A stretch of DNA of 64,000 nt from Hoplostethus atlanticus. Its lineage: Eukaryota > Chordata > Actinopteri > Trachichthyiformes > Trachichthyidae. The translations under genes and the position numbers were made by a program. The DNA is taken from the NCBI GenBank assembly GCA_034670405.1, contig JAXDDX010000051.1, forward strand, positions 2,737,001-2,801,000, read 5' to 3'. Positions within the stretch are counted from its first letter, which is position 1. Each line of letters opens with the position of its first letter. Under the pieces are notes generated by a model. That model did not search any database. It saw only the letters and a list, made by a program, of their open reading frames with translations, and had not been told where the DNA came from. This document shows positions 11,304 to 24,829 of this stretch, one piece after another.

Positions 11304-13503
11304 TTGCCATTTCTCCTAACAGTGTAGTTCTCTCTCCTAGGTTCATCCCCTACTGCTCCAGTGATTTGTGGAGTGGCGCTACAGCAAAGACAGACCACAG
11401 TAAGACACAACAGACAAGTGGCGTTATTGTGCAGGATTCCTATCTGTGGTGATAAAGAGAGTGATCAGAAGAGTGACCAGTGAGAGAAAGATGGATAGAT
11501 AGATAGCTGAAGGCAGAGAAGAGCGCCGAGCGAGCAGAAACGATAATACGCTATGGAGATTTTCTGAACCAGGAAGCCTTTTGCGTTATTCTATTTTCTG
11601 TTCTTCCACTGTTGTATAGATATTGAAATGTGTTTACAAGTCTATCGCTCTGGGTGTGAGAGAAGTGTGTCATAAATACAATTAGTATTATTTGTGGCTC
11701 TATGATAAACCGCTGTAGATGTAAATAGCTATAGTGTTTTTTTTTCAGGTGACTATGCATTCATGGGGTCTCTGATCATTAAGGAGGTGGTGAATGAGCT
11801 GCTGACAAAAGGTCTGGACAATGCCAAGGTTCTGCTCTTGTCAGGAAGCAGGTCAGTTCAGCATGCATGTATGTCTGTGTCTGCTTAACTCTGCTTCTCT
11901 CTCACTATTCTAGTTAACTTATCGAACAATGTGTTATAGCGTGGCTCAGTGATTAGCACTGAGACACTCACCTTTTTTTTTTGCATGCTCTCCCCGTGTT
12001 TGTGTGGGTTTCCTCCGGGTGCTCCGGTTTTCTTCCACATCCCCAAAACATGTAAGTCTAGTCAATTGGAGACTCTAGGTATGAATGTGAGTGTCTATCT
12101 GTGATGGACTGGGGACCTGTGGGTGGCGACCTAAGTTATGCTGGAATAGGCTCCACCCCCCCATGGCCCTGAAATGTATTAATCAGGTTGAGAAAAATAA
12201 ATGAATGAAATAATTAAGTGTGTTATACCCCAACAACCCCACCCTTCCTCCCACTAGTGCGGGTGGTATAGGAGTCCTGCTGAATGTGGACCATGTTGCC
12301 GAGCAGCTGGAGTCACAGGGTTACCCAGGGGTGCAAGTCAGGGGCCTGGCTGACTCCGGATGGTACCTGGACAACAAGCAGTACAGATTAACTGACTGCC
12401 TGGACACCATCAACTGTGCCCCCACTGAGGCCGTAAAGAGAGGCATCAGGTGAGAAGGATGGATAGATGATAGATGGCGTTAAAAGAACAGATGGATGTA
12501 TGGAGGGAGGGATGAGTAGGAAGGATCATAAACGGAACAGATCTTTTTTTTTTTATACTTCACATCTGTACAGGTACTGGGGTGGGCTGATGCCAGAAAG
12601 CTGCAGACAAGCTCATGTGGGAGAAGAGTGGAACTGCTTCTTCGGATACAAAGTCTACCCTACACTAAAAAGTGAGTGAGTGTGCATGAGCGTTTGTTAT
12701 GAGGCTGACGTAGATGATGGATAGAAGTTGATGCCTCGTTAAGTTTTAAACTCCACTACACAGTGTGTCCTCTCTCCGGTCTAGGCCCAGTGTTTGTGGT
12801 GCAGTGGCTGTTTGACGAGGTCCAGTTGATGGTAGACAACATCCACCTGACAGGACAGCCTGTCCATGAAGCCCAGTGGAGATACATACAGAACCTGGGG
12901 CATGAGCTGAGGAGCACACTTCGTGATGCACCGTAAGTCAGCCAGATGCACGCATGCATGCATGCACGCATGCACACACACACGCAAATGACTGTTCACT
13001 TGTGTGTTTTGAATGGCAGGGCGGTGTTTGCTCCAGCCTGCCTGTCTCATGAGCTCATTACCAGAACGTGAGTAAATTAAACATTAACAAACACAAATTT
13101 GGATCATTTAGACACCACCTTTCTTTATGCCCAACATTCGGTCTCTTCATATATCTTTAGCCACTGGATGGACATTCAGGTGAAAGGGACGTCCTTGCCT
13201 AGAGCCCTCCACTGCTGGGACCGCAGTCTCCAAGACAACATCCACATCAACAGTAGCCATGGCAACCACAATCACCAACTCCACAAGGCCCCACCAACAA
13301 GGGGTTGCCCTCTACATTTGATTGACAGCTGCCCCTGGCCACATTGTAACCCCACCTGCCCGACCATCCGGGACCAGCTAACAGGACAAGAGATGAGCGT
13401 GATCCAGTTCCTGAAGCATATGGGGTTTGACGTTCAGAAGATAGCTGAGCAGCAGGGAATGGACCCCAGGAAGCTACTGGGCATGCTCAATAATGGCAAC
13501 TGA
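6587..13503 (+). CDS. notum: NOTUM, secreted palmitoleoyl-protein carboxylesterase (Wnt inactivator)
   Basis: Notum removes the palmitoleate from Wnt proteins outside the cell and thereby dampens Wnt signalling. There are eleven exons: 6587-6936, 9615-9667, 9836-9931, 10615-10675, 11341-11399, 11749-11851, 12258-12449, 12574-12671, 12785-12932, 13020-13067 and 13161-13503. They give 1551 bp, 516 codons plus stop, with all phases matching. Recognisable segments include [24 protein letters not shown], the nucleophile motif SGSSAGG spanning the exon 6/7 junction (Ser in a GxSxGG context), VQWLFDE (catalytic Asp), ACLSHE (catalytic His) and a C-terminal CPWPHCNP. The first ATG gives [15 protein letters not shown] second in-frame ATG at 6629 gives a cleaner signal peptide, [18 protein letters not shown], and may be the real start (502 aa). 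A short His/Asn-rich insert in the last exon makes it slightly longer than mammalian NOTUM. Similarity favours a notum1-type paralogue; a versus b cannot be settled. Confidence 0.95.
7317..7343. repeat. (CA)n microsatellite in NOTUM intron 1
   Basis: CA repeat seen directly. NOTUM intron 1 (6937-9614) otherwise carries a TTGA tetranucleotide run near 7723-7752, a CT run at 8908-8932 and a GT run at 9015-9038. No exon was recognised in it. Confidence 0.9.
10260..10318. repeat. (CT)n microsatellite in NOTUM intron 3
   Basis: CT dinucleotides with a few CG interruptions, about 58 bp, seen directly. Confidence 0.9.
11937..12215 (+). mobile_element. SINE-like interspersed repeat in NOTUM intron 6
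   Basis: It begins with a GTGGCTCAGTGATTAGCAC tRNA-promoter-like head. It contains the widespread vertebrate core GGGTTTCCTCCGGGTGCTCCGG and ends with a GGAATAGGCTCCACC / AATGAATGAAAT tail. This arrangement (tRNA-like head plus L2-type tail) is typical of fish SINEs. The family name was not assigned. Confidence 0.75.
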
Positions 13504-15408
13504 CATGTTGAGTCACATTTTCTTTGAAGTCCATCATTGTTAGTGTATTCTCAGTAAGCCACTCTACAAAAATATAAAGGTGCTGAACAAAATTACATGG
13601 AAGGCACTGGGCTGGTAAGCCAAGCTGGTATAAGTGAGCAGCACTTCAGCTTCTGAGAGCAACAGGAACAAAACTCATCGGGACTAAATCGGAAAGGGCA
13701 CGTGATGAGGAAAACAACCGTTTCCACAAGATCTGCTGAACAACAAGCAAACAAAAATGAACGATGAAACCAGCTCAGCCATTAGTAAACTGATCAGTTT
13801 GGACATAGTCAGATCCAATCAAACCAGGATTGTGTAAAAAAAACATCATGTATGGGGTTTTTAAATACAATATATGGGCTCAGTTGCTCTTTGGTTTGTA
13901 TATCTATTTTGGTTTTAAAGCTATATAGAAAGCTATAAAGCTATATAGAATGTTATTATGAGAACTACACAAATATATAACTAAATGCAGGTATAGGTAT
14001 ATAATGTGCTTATGAAATGGAGACTGTTATGGTGTAAATAATCTAAAATAGTCTGTTGGAGGTTTTGATGGGAAAGCACTGGGTTTAAAGTAACATCTCA
14101 CAGTAGCTTGCAAGTGTTACCTCCAGTGTGAAAGTGTGAGGAACGGAGATTTGTGGGGATATGGTGCTCTCTTCTGTCAGCTCTAAAAATCACATTCAGA
14201 AATCATTCTGTGGTGCTGTCTCAACCTTCCACCTTCTATGCTGCTTTTTGTTATTTGGAAAAATAAAAATGTAATGGGTAATGTTTACTAATAAAAGTAA
14301 CTATCTAATACAGGTACAGCGATTAAGTATTATTTTGTTCTCCCAGCCACTTAAAATGACTTCTATTTCTTTTTTATTGAACATATCTTTTATGGGTGTT
14401 ATAGTCAGATAAAATGAGTGATTGTAAATATGTTTCCATACATTCCCTTTGTTTTAAAATGCATGTTTATAAGAAAGCTATATAAGAAGAAATATACTAA
14501 TATTAGTCATTTGTAGAAAATATTTTCTTGTGCATGCTAAAGCATTAGTAGTACTCAAACCTTACATGAACACTAATAAATACAAATACACACTGAAATG
14601 AAAACATAATTTAATACAAAAGTATGTAAAAACAAATAGCTCATCTTAAAATAAAACCTTTTAAAAACAAAGAGAAAAAAGAACAAGTTAAATAGAGGCC
14701 TGTTCCAGTGTAAAATAACTACACAGAAACCTGACACAAACTCCCCCAGCATCCAAAGCTAACCTACGACATATACTACCCTGATAAAAAATCACCAAGT
14801 AATGATAAAAAACATTCGACATAACACTGTATAAAAAGACTACATACTGTTTGCACCAGAACTGGATTAATAACCTATTAGTTCACATTTGGTATGAAAG
14901 TGCTATTGTGAGAAGTGAGTGAAGACTAATCTGTTCAGTTTGAAGACATTGAAGGTACAACAGTATTTTCCATCTAGCAATTTCACATCTCCTTTTACTT
15001 TAACCTTCTAATGATTTGACATGAGAACAGCCCTTTCATTTCAAGCAGTACACCATACAGAGGACATCTGGGCCTTGTTATTAAGTCAAAGTCAGTGGTT
15101 GTTTCCTGTGTAGTATGTTGGCAGTGGCATATTTGCACACGACTCCATAATGCTTTACTGAAATACTGCAGTTTCTACATGGCAGTGGTTTCACTTCTCT
15201 GCCCCTGACTTTTCCGTGGTCAATCCCCCACTTTATCCCCTTCCTTCTCCAAAGGCCCTGACAATATAAATCCCAAGGGATTAAATATTGAACGAACAAA
15301 TAAATACATTTGAGTGGAGTGGGAACATATCCAGTTTTCCTCCCAATATTATTCCAATTATATCCACACTGGTTTAAGAGGAAAGGTTTCTCTGAAATAC
15401 TCCAAACT
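13504..15408. other. Convergent 3' flanks of NOTUM and TMC6
   Basis: The NOTUM 3' UTR presumably runs from 13504 to a polyadenylation signal AATAAA at 14262-14267. The TMC6-type gene ends from the other side at about 15409, and its 3' UTR must lie leftward in AT-rich sequence. A minus-strand AATAAA exists near 14373, so the two transcripts could overlap tail to tail. No further gene was recognised. Confidence 0.55.
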
Positions 15409-16181
15409 TCAGTGCACAGAGAAGTGAGGAAGCTCTTCAACTGGCGACAGAGCGGTCGGGATCTTAACAGGTGGAGTTCTGGAAAAAGATATTAGGAGAT
15501 TATATTACAAGATATGACAAGTCTATGATTGGATGGGATTGAAAGAGGAAGCCAGACAGAGTAAAATACCCACACCTGAACAGATGTGCATTAGATTCAG
15601 AGAAGAACCACTGTTGTAAAGCCAAGCATCAGAGAGGTAAAGACTGACCTGGCTTGTGAGTCGGCGAGGGGAGGTACGCTTTTCCTCATGGATGGTCTGG
15701 AGGCGAGTGATCAGAAACTTCTTATCCTCTCCCTCCTGAACACAGAGAAAGAAACAGAGGAGGGTGGGATACGGCTGAAGTAACACACTGGCTGTCACCA
15801 AAGCGACATAAATAATAGCAGATAAAAGGGTGTTTAGGAGTAAGAGATAGGAGCAGTGTTTTGTCTTACATTTTCTATCTGCTCCTGTAGTAAGCTGATA
15901 ATCTTCCTCTGACCGTCCACCACCTGAGTATGAAAGTAGATGACTATCCTGAGGGAAAGGAAAGACAAAGAAAGTGAATCAATATAATCAGCACTTGCCT
16001 ATGCAACACTAGTCTTAATAATAGTATATTGATCCCTGTGCTGAACAGCACCCCTAGAGCTGGAAGAGATTCAGTGTCATGCTCAAGGACACTTCAGCAG
16101 GGCAGATGTTTGCCAACACTGGGGCTTGAACCCGGTCCTCCAGGTTCACTAGTCCATCACTAGTCCATCCTGCAGCAGCAT

Positions 16182-16223
<42 letters not shown>

Positions 16224-16645
16224 CTTACAGAAAGATGCCTGCTGCCAGAAAAAGGAAGAAAGGGTTTTCCACCATGTTGGCGAGTATCCAGGCAAACAAG
16301 GACAGGTTGGGGTTGTCTCTTTCCAGTTGTTGCACCCAGAGCTTCCCAGACTGGAACATGGTGTCGAGTCCACGGAACGGACCACACGATGTGGAGGGCT
16401 TGATACTGGTAGGAGCAAGAAAGAAAGGACAGTAGAGAGGTGTGGGTACATCTGTAAATGTATTTGCTGTTTGCAGCATGTGTGCAGTACGCAAGGAGAA
16501 ATGAAAAACACATTGTCCTTAATTTTGAACTATAGCCAAGCTGAAATATATCTAGGTTGGCGGCAAGAAGTTGAAATGTCTAAAGGGACACTTGGAAGAT
16601 AGATGGGTAGATGAGTAAGCAGTACTGCACTGTAGTACAGAAACC

Positions 16646-16724
<79 letters not shown>

Positions 16725-17979
16725 CTCCACATGGTGTATGAGACACACACAGAGGCGCCCAGGAAGGAGGGGAAGCAGAGCAGAGTGATGAAGATGGTGG
16801 TCATCTGGCTGGCTCTGTATGGCTTCCTGGGAGCCTGGCAGTTCATCATCACACTGGCCTGTGTGGAGACACAGAAAGGTCAGGGGTCAGAGTTCACCTC
16901 CTCTACCTCCCTTCACCTCTAAACAAGCAGAAGCTCAGGGCTGAGAGAGACAGAGGTCAACATGGCTTGGCCTTGAAAGAATCAGAATTAGTTTAACTGC
17001 CAAGTACATTTACTTGGAATTTATACACAATATATACACAACACACATGGTAACAATATCAACAAATTTAATGTACACATATATATTTTTAAAGTCTGTT
17101 TGAAACGGTGCAGCTGATCTACAGCTGGTCTGGTTTCCCCGATTCCAGTTGGATAACCATTACATCCCTAGTAGTTACAGCCAACTATCAGCCGACATCC
17201 AGTTGGTAAAACCAGTCTAACAGCCGACATCTAGTTTCAGGGTCAAAGTGGTGAATATTGCCGAAAAGTGACAAATTTGCATCCCTGATCTTGAAGGACC
17301 CCTGATGCCCATCTTTCTTCAAGAAACACTACCCTGACCCTTCCTCTTAGCACTTGCTTATTTGTCTGAGTTCTTGTTTATTAGCTCTTGTTTAAGAAGG
17401 AAATGCACTTACGATTTCTGGTGACTAGTACTTTTCTTGCCTACCTATGTTGAATGCACTTATTGTAAGTCGCTTTGGATAAAAGCGTCTGCCTGTAATG
17501 TAATGTAATGTAAAAAATGTAATGAGTAGACTAAGGGGACCAAAGATGAGGAAGTCCAACATCAGACTGGCCTAGCGAGTCGGGAGATAGTAAGTACTAC
17601 AGGAGAGTCCACATTACCTTCTTAATATAGAAGAGCACCAGGAGTTTGACCACTTGTATTGCAGGCAGAAGAGGAGTGAAGAGAACACCCAACCTGAAAA
17701 ACACATTTTATTTTCCTTTGTATATCTTATTAACTGGCTTCAAGCACCAATATGGTTAAAATGAGCAAGATTGTGTAAACATCCCAACAGTGAGTGTTGT
17801 ACCAGGTCAAGGCCTGTCCATAGATGAGTTCCAGGACGTTCCGCGCGATATCAAACACCGGTTTTCTCCTCCTCTTCAGCACCTTCTCAGAAAACAACCT
17901 GCAGGGGCAGGGGAGGGAGAAATGAGCTAAGTAATAAGGTACAGAGAGAAATAGACAGAGAGAGGGAGACAGAGAGAGA

Positions 17980-18027
<48 letters not shown>

Positions 18028-20436
18028 CATAGACACAATGGTTTTCTTGATAGAAAGAAAGAGCCACAGAGAATGAGTTTTAATGCTTTCCAGTGAAAAT
18101 GGAAACAACTTTTCCAAGAGGAGTGAGAGTTAGAGAAAGCTTGTGAATTACCCACCTCCAGAGTAACTCTCCAAATAAGGTGTCCAGTACAGTAAAGATG
18201 AAATCCATGAGTAGGAAGCGATACAGCTCCTGGCCGACAAAATTCTCCCAGCACTGAAGACAACATTATCAAAACAGAGCACGCAGTCAGACACAAAACA
18301 AATACCATGCCAAGCAACACAAATTAAAGTCACAAAGATAATTAAAAAAATAAAAATATAATACAGCCGTGGGGGAAACGTGTATGGTCAGGAAGAGCTC
18401 AAATCAGAAATGTTGTGAAGTAAGAACAACATATTATCAATCATGTTACCTGGGCTGTTGTGACAGGCACCCTACCTAGCCAGTGGTAGCCGAGGACCCC
18501 CAGCACACTCACTTTCAACATCAGGTTTCTAGAAAACAAAGACAGCAAACTACAGGGTAACAACTAAACACATTTACACTAGTGTTGGGAACCGAAACTC
18601 GGTTCCAAATTAGAACCGAATCCAAAATGCCTGAGTACCGGGTACCCGGAAAAAAAAGTTGAATTTCGGTTCTGCCTATCGGTTCCTAAAAGAGATATAA
18701 ATCTTTATTATTGCAAACAAAGGCTATATGTCTGCAAGGACGTGGCGGCTACCTGCCAGTTTTTAAAAAAAAATATTATCTGCCAGGACCTGTCTACTTC
18801 ACGCATCAACGCAACAACGCAACGTGTCCATTTGTTTTCATACAATAGATGGACCGCGGTAAACGGTCAAAAGTGTGGCTTCACTTTGTAAAAGAAAGCG
18901 ACGACAAGGCTAAGTGCAGTAAATGTGGGAAATTTATTAGCTGCAAGGCAGGTTGCACCTCAAATCTGACCAAACATTTAAGGCAGCACGGCATCGATTT
19001 GAAAGAATGTACCGTGCTTGATGTCTTGCGGTCTCCGAGTGCGAGTGTGTCAGCCAGCGCGAGCACCTCGCAAGCACCTCCAATCATGCCTCCAGTAGAG
19101 CCAGGGACAGCAAGCCGTGAGACACCGTTCTCTTTGGCAATGAGAGGAGTTGTGACTGAGTGTGGGTTTCCTTTTGTCTACCTTAGTTTAATTAACTGCT
19201 CTAGATTAATCCTTATCTATTATTTATTTAAGTTTTTTTTTAATGCACGTCTGTGGATCATACGTTTTTATTGTATGTATTTACTTTGTTAATGATCAGT
19301 AACGGTTAAAAGAATAAAGATATTTTTGTTATCTAAACATTTGACCTCTTTTTTTTACCATATTGGAATCGAAACTCGGAATCGATAAGAACCGGAATCG
19401 ATAAGCAGAACCGGAACCGGAACCGGAATCGATAAAATTCAAACGATACCCAACCCTAATTACACCCTAAGACACCCTCAGGCAGTTCCCCTGCGCATAC
19501 CTGAAGATGGCGACATATGCCCGTACACTGGGTGAGTCGTACTCCTCCATCCAGGCTGCTGCATTGAACAGGCCGGGCAGCAGCAGGTTGATGAGGGACA
19601 CCACCACAGGGAGAGCCAGCAGACTGGCTTCCTTCAACAAGGGGTTTTCGGTGGCTTCGGGCGCTTCGGTGGCTTCGGTGGCGTTTGGCTTGTGCGGAGT
19701 GTCCTGTCAGGGGGAAGGAGGGAGAGTGAGGACAGAGGGAAATTAGACAGAGGAGAAGCAAGATTTGTAATTGAAAATAAATAAAGTGCTTTCGTGTCAT
19801 GTTGGCGCAAATTGAACTTTTTTGGCTCACCTGCCAAGTGTTGGTAAACTAAAAAAACATTTACCTGCCAAGAATAATTTAAAATTTTGGCCAATCAGGT
19901 GCCGATCTGACACAGAGTCATTGTTTGGGAGAAAATGTAGCAACGGGCAAAGACCAAAGACTGGATATAACTGAGGAATTCAAATGTTACCCCAAAAGGT
20001 TACTGTTCAGTGTGGCAGGTCACCCTTATTTATTTATCCTCCAAAGACAAATTCTACCAGCTTGCCGCGCGGGGTGGCTGTTCATTTGGGACCCTGGATG
20101 CATGCTCCCTCACCTGCATATATTCAGAGAAATAGTAAACGCCTAGCACGCAGGCAGTGGTGCTGCCTATACAGATAGCCCAGGCCAGGCTGTGAACCGT
20201 CAGTCTCCAAAGCCTCTGGCACACTGACTTCTTGACATGGTTACGATTCACCTCTGCCAACAGCTCCTGGGGGAGGAAGAAAGAGGAGAGGCGAGGGGAA
20301 TTTGAGAAAGAAAATAGGGTGAACAACACGAGAGAGAGAGAGAGAGGGCAGGGCATTAGGAGGGAGGGACAAAGAAGCAACAAGAATGCATTATTTCATC
20401 ACATTCCTGTCTGCCAATTGCGTTCCAGGCAGTGAC

Positions 20437-20475
<39 letters not shown>

Positions 20476-23400
20476 TGCTTTTCCAGGTTTAAGGGTGTGT
20501 GTGTGTGTTTGTACCTTGAGCTGGGTGCAGATGTTCTCAGACATTAGTTTGACAGAGGACTTCTTGATGACCTTGAAATCCCAGGAGCAGAAGACTTTCA
20601 CGGCCAGTATACCATGGGACTTGTCAATGCGGAACGACTGGCCAAACGACTTTGACATGCTGTTCGGAGAGTGCACGTAAACATGTATGAGGACGATGCA
20701 AGCTTAAATCAGATATTCTTCAATGTAAAGCCCGCTATGTTTAGTGGTGCATTTCTATGTTCAGCATGCTCAAATGTCCCTCTCACGCAGACACAACGTT
20801 ACCTGTACACAAGAATGATACATGTGATGAAGAAGACCATTCCTATGGTGCAGAAGTACGCGAGTGGCATGTTGTAGGAGAGGTGCTGCGACGCACAGCC
20901 CAGCCCTGTACCATTGGACAGAGAGAGAATCTGCCCTGTACCATCGTCCCTGCAGCTCTTATACAGGGTGTAGTTAGAGTAGTACCCATAGTACATCACA
21001 GACTCTGAGAAGCAACCCTGAGACGAGGGGAGAGATGGAAAGGATGCTCATTGATGTGATAACAGAGCATTCTACAGTAAGTCTGCTGGCTCATATTGAT
21101 ACACAGGCCATCCAGGACAGCAAACTTGATAGAAATGGTATTAGTCTTTCTTTATGAGTGTTAACATTACAAGCCTAAAGTGTGTTTTTGAGGTGCTTAC
21201 CCCTCCAGTGAGGAGCTCCAGCCCAGAGAAGTGGTTTTGTCCCTGAGGTGGCGGGGCTGGAGGGTGCACAGCCTGGGGCAGCACCAGGAACGCACCCATC
21301 ACCACGACCAGGAAGAGGTTGAAGAAGAGGAGGGTTTTGAAGAATAGGAAGTATGAGAGGACGCCGGTGCCAAAACGGCCACTCACTCTCTTGAGCGCCA
21401 CCTGCCACAGCTGGAGGGAGGGCAGGAAGGACAGCCAGCTGTACCACTGTCTCGCAGCCTGAGAGGGGGAGAGAGAGGGAGGTCAGTGGAGTGTGTACAA
21501 TTATGTGGACAAAACAGTTTGTGTGAATGAAATATTATCACACTGTGTTGTGTAGTTTCCACTACCCACTAAAACTTAAGTCACAATTTAGCGGGCCAAT
21601 TCCAGGCAAATTGTCAACATGTGTTTGTGTTTATGTTTCCGGGCGTGTGGAACATGTGACTCACACCAATCGCAAAGCCTAGATAACAACAGCAACAGGA
21701 AACACCCACTGACACCCAGCTACAGCCTCAAAGACGAGTGAGTTGTGCAGTCTGTCTCTCTCTGTGTGTTTGTGCCTGTAATATTACACACATTTCGGGT
21801 CTACATGCCCAGAGTACAAATTGAGTCAAGGTTCCCACACTCACTTGGACATCAAATTCAGTGACTGTTCAATGACTTTCTTGTGACTTTCTTGGTGAAA
21901 TTCAAGGACTCAAACTTGGCATATGTTGGGGTAAGACATGGCATTGGTCAGAAACATCATTTATTCGCCACGGTGAAATAATTAAAACTGTGGCCAGATC
22001 AACGCAAAGATTCACGATAGCGTTTGCCTCAGGATGAGAAGTGTTGATGCTAGGATGGAGAGAGATCTCAGGGATGTTGAGGAATTTGGGTGCTATATTT
22101 GAATGTACCTTCAAGGATTTTCAAGAACCGTGGGAAGTCTGCTGAAAACAGGAACAACACTCAGACTGGAATGTCTAGACCGAGCGCCGAGTGACACATG
22201 TCTCTGTTGTGTCTGATGATTACAAGAAGGCTTGGGTGTCCAAATCCAAACTGTTCTCAATGTGTGCAAAATGTGGTGTAATGGCAATGCCTCCCACTCA
22301 GTCACCTGGCTGTAGTTCATGACCAATGAAGGGGCCAAAACATATCAAAGAAATACAAACTGGTACAGCATCTAGATACCCTGTGAGTGTAGTGAAGTGA
22401 CTGGTGGTGCAGGTGACTTACAATGATGATGTAATACTTGAGTTGACTGCAACAGGGGATCTGACGGCCAGAAAATGAGCGTCTCTCTTTCTGTAACGCT
22501 AACCTCCTAGAGACAGAGAAACAGAGAGACAGAAAGAAAAATCCAGATTGATATATTTACAAAAGAGGGTTGATTTGATAAATTGGTAGAATGAGTGTAA
22601 TGATCAGGTCTACCTGAGCTCGCTCTTCTCGGCTAAACTGAGGGGCATGGCTCTGAGCATCCTGACTCTGTCACTCACTGACAGGTTCTGCAGGTTGTTC
22701 ACCAGGTAATCCCTCTTACTCACTGTAACACATACAGAGACAACACCAGGCCCATTAGGAATATGCCAAACATTTGTTTATATCTTAGTGTCTACATGAC
22801 CTAATTGTGCGTGTATGTCCAGATGAGAGAGGCAAGTTTGCATGAATGTGTGTGCGTGTGCATGCAGGACTGTCTGTCCTCTCACCCTCCCCACCGTCTG
22901 TCTCCATGCTGTCGGTCTCCACGCCGTAGCCTCGTATGCTGGGTCTGGCTGAGCGGGAGAAGTCTCGGATGGAGGGTCTGCTCTGCTTGCGTCTCCTAAG
23001 CTGCATGGTCTTGTTGTAGTACTGAGAGATGATGGCTCCCCTGCTGCGGCCTAGCAGGAAAGGACGAGGAGAGGAGGAACGATCAGACTATTCCAGTATG
23101 TGATCAGGAACATATAGCAACTAAAAGCAGGGAAACAACAGGGAAACAGTAATCTCCCTTAAAGAAATGCATGCCAGTCAAGAAATGTCCAAAAGAATAA
23201 GAAAATCGCATTCACAGTTTTTACAAGGGAACGTAGCGTGTAGGTTTCATTTACTGTTGTTTATGTGGGTGTTTGCACCAGCTCAAGTATGGAAAGATAA
23301 AGTCTGTAGGAGCCAATCACTTGTCATCACGAGAGGGCAATAGGGCAATAGGGCAATAGGGCAATAGGCACGGGGTGTGGTCAGGTGTTATAGGTACAGG

Positions 23401-24780
23401 AAGCAGTAAGCTTGGGTAGTTTAAGCTTGGGTGGTGAGAGCACACGATTCTTACGCACAAGTAAATGGTAAAACATAATACAAGCATTGTAAAACAGTCA
23501 CTCAAATACAGCGAACAACACCATCATCCAAAGATCCAGTCAATTCAACATCAAATCATAAGCTACCAGTATGCGTCAAGAATACTCCATAAACACCCAA
23601 GTCATGACTATTGGTCCTAGTCACCAGAAGGTCAGTCCCTACTTCTTTGTGATACTGAAAACGAAACCAGATATCTCATCTGACATGCAGTGTTGCACAT
23701 AAGACAGCATCTATTGAGCAATCTTCAGAGTGTCTCTGTCAGCCCTGGGAGAGCACCTGACCTGCTGCAGAGACTGGCAGGAAGATGACACACAGACTGC
23801 TTCCTCATGAAACTCAACGAGAATTGTCTTTCTCTTTGTAGTTCTGTAGCTCAGTGGGAAGAGCGTGGCACCAATACGGCCAAAGTTAGCGGTTCCAATC
23901 CCACTGAGGACACCCTTGCTAACAATGCATGCACTCATGGTACAGACGTTTTGGATTAAAGTGTCCACCAGATGCACATGCTGTGTTTATCTCTCTGTGT
24001 CTCTCCCTCTCTTTCTCTCCGTCAGTATCAGCTCATTGTTACCAGCCATCTGCAGGACTTACCAATGGTGCGACTGGGCATGGAGGACAGTATTCTCAAG
24101 GTGGCCGAGGACCAACGTTCACCCATGAGGGGGTCTAAGTGGCCCTCCTCATCCTCCCCTTCATCTTCCGTTCGCCCCCGTCTCCCTCCCCAGATCTCAG
24201 GTCCAGGGCTCAACTGGTAGGCCACATTGTCTGGGGGATGGGAAACAACGTATTGTTAGATATAGTACAGAGATTCTGGCACAATAATCACGCACGGGCA
24301 TGTATCAGAGTACCTCGACCCTCCTCGTCCAGTTCTCTCTGTAGCTCCTGCAGCTCCAAAGCATCGGACAGTCCTCCATCCTGAGTCTGCTCTGCTATCA
24401 GCTGGTTAAACGAGTCATGAACACCTTCCTCATCCACTGGACTCCTGACAGAGAAAGAGACATGGACGTATGTAAAGATACAAAGAGGGGAAGTTAGCAG
24501 GCCTTTTCCTCATCCTTATCAGGGCGATACAGGCCTCAGAAACAAGCTAGTTTTCTGAGCTCAAAGGCACTCTTTATACCAACCCACAATGGTCACTAAC
24601 CACACTACAAATAGGATATGTTTATGATGACCTTCTGACTCAGACCCCAGAGGAAGCAACTGTAAGAGGCGGTGTTGCAACCAAACGCCACAGGAAGAAG
24701 GGTCCTACAGAAGGCAATCTGGTCTGCATCATTTGCAAATAGAAACACTCACTCTTCCCTCTCATAGAGACACAAGGTAT

Positions 24781-24829
<49 letters not shown>

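Noticed and set aside
23331-23370. Short GGGCAATA direct repeats as a possible CRISPR-like array
   Set aside because: Only about four adjacent 9-bp units with no spacers, in a vertebrate intron; a simple minisatellite.
23836-23965. Possible tRNA gene
   Set aside because: A and B boxes are present, but no acceptor stem or sensible anticodon arm can be formed, and a SINE tail follows.
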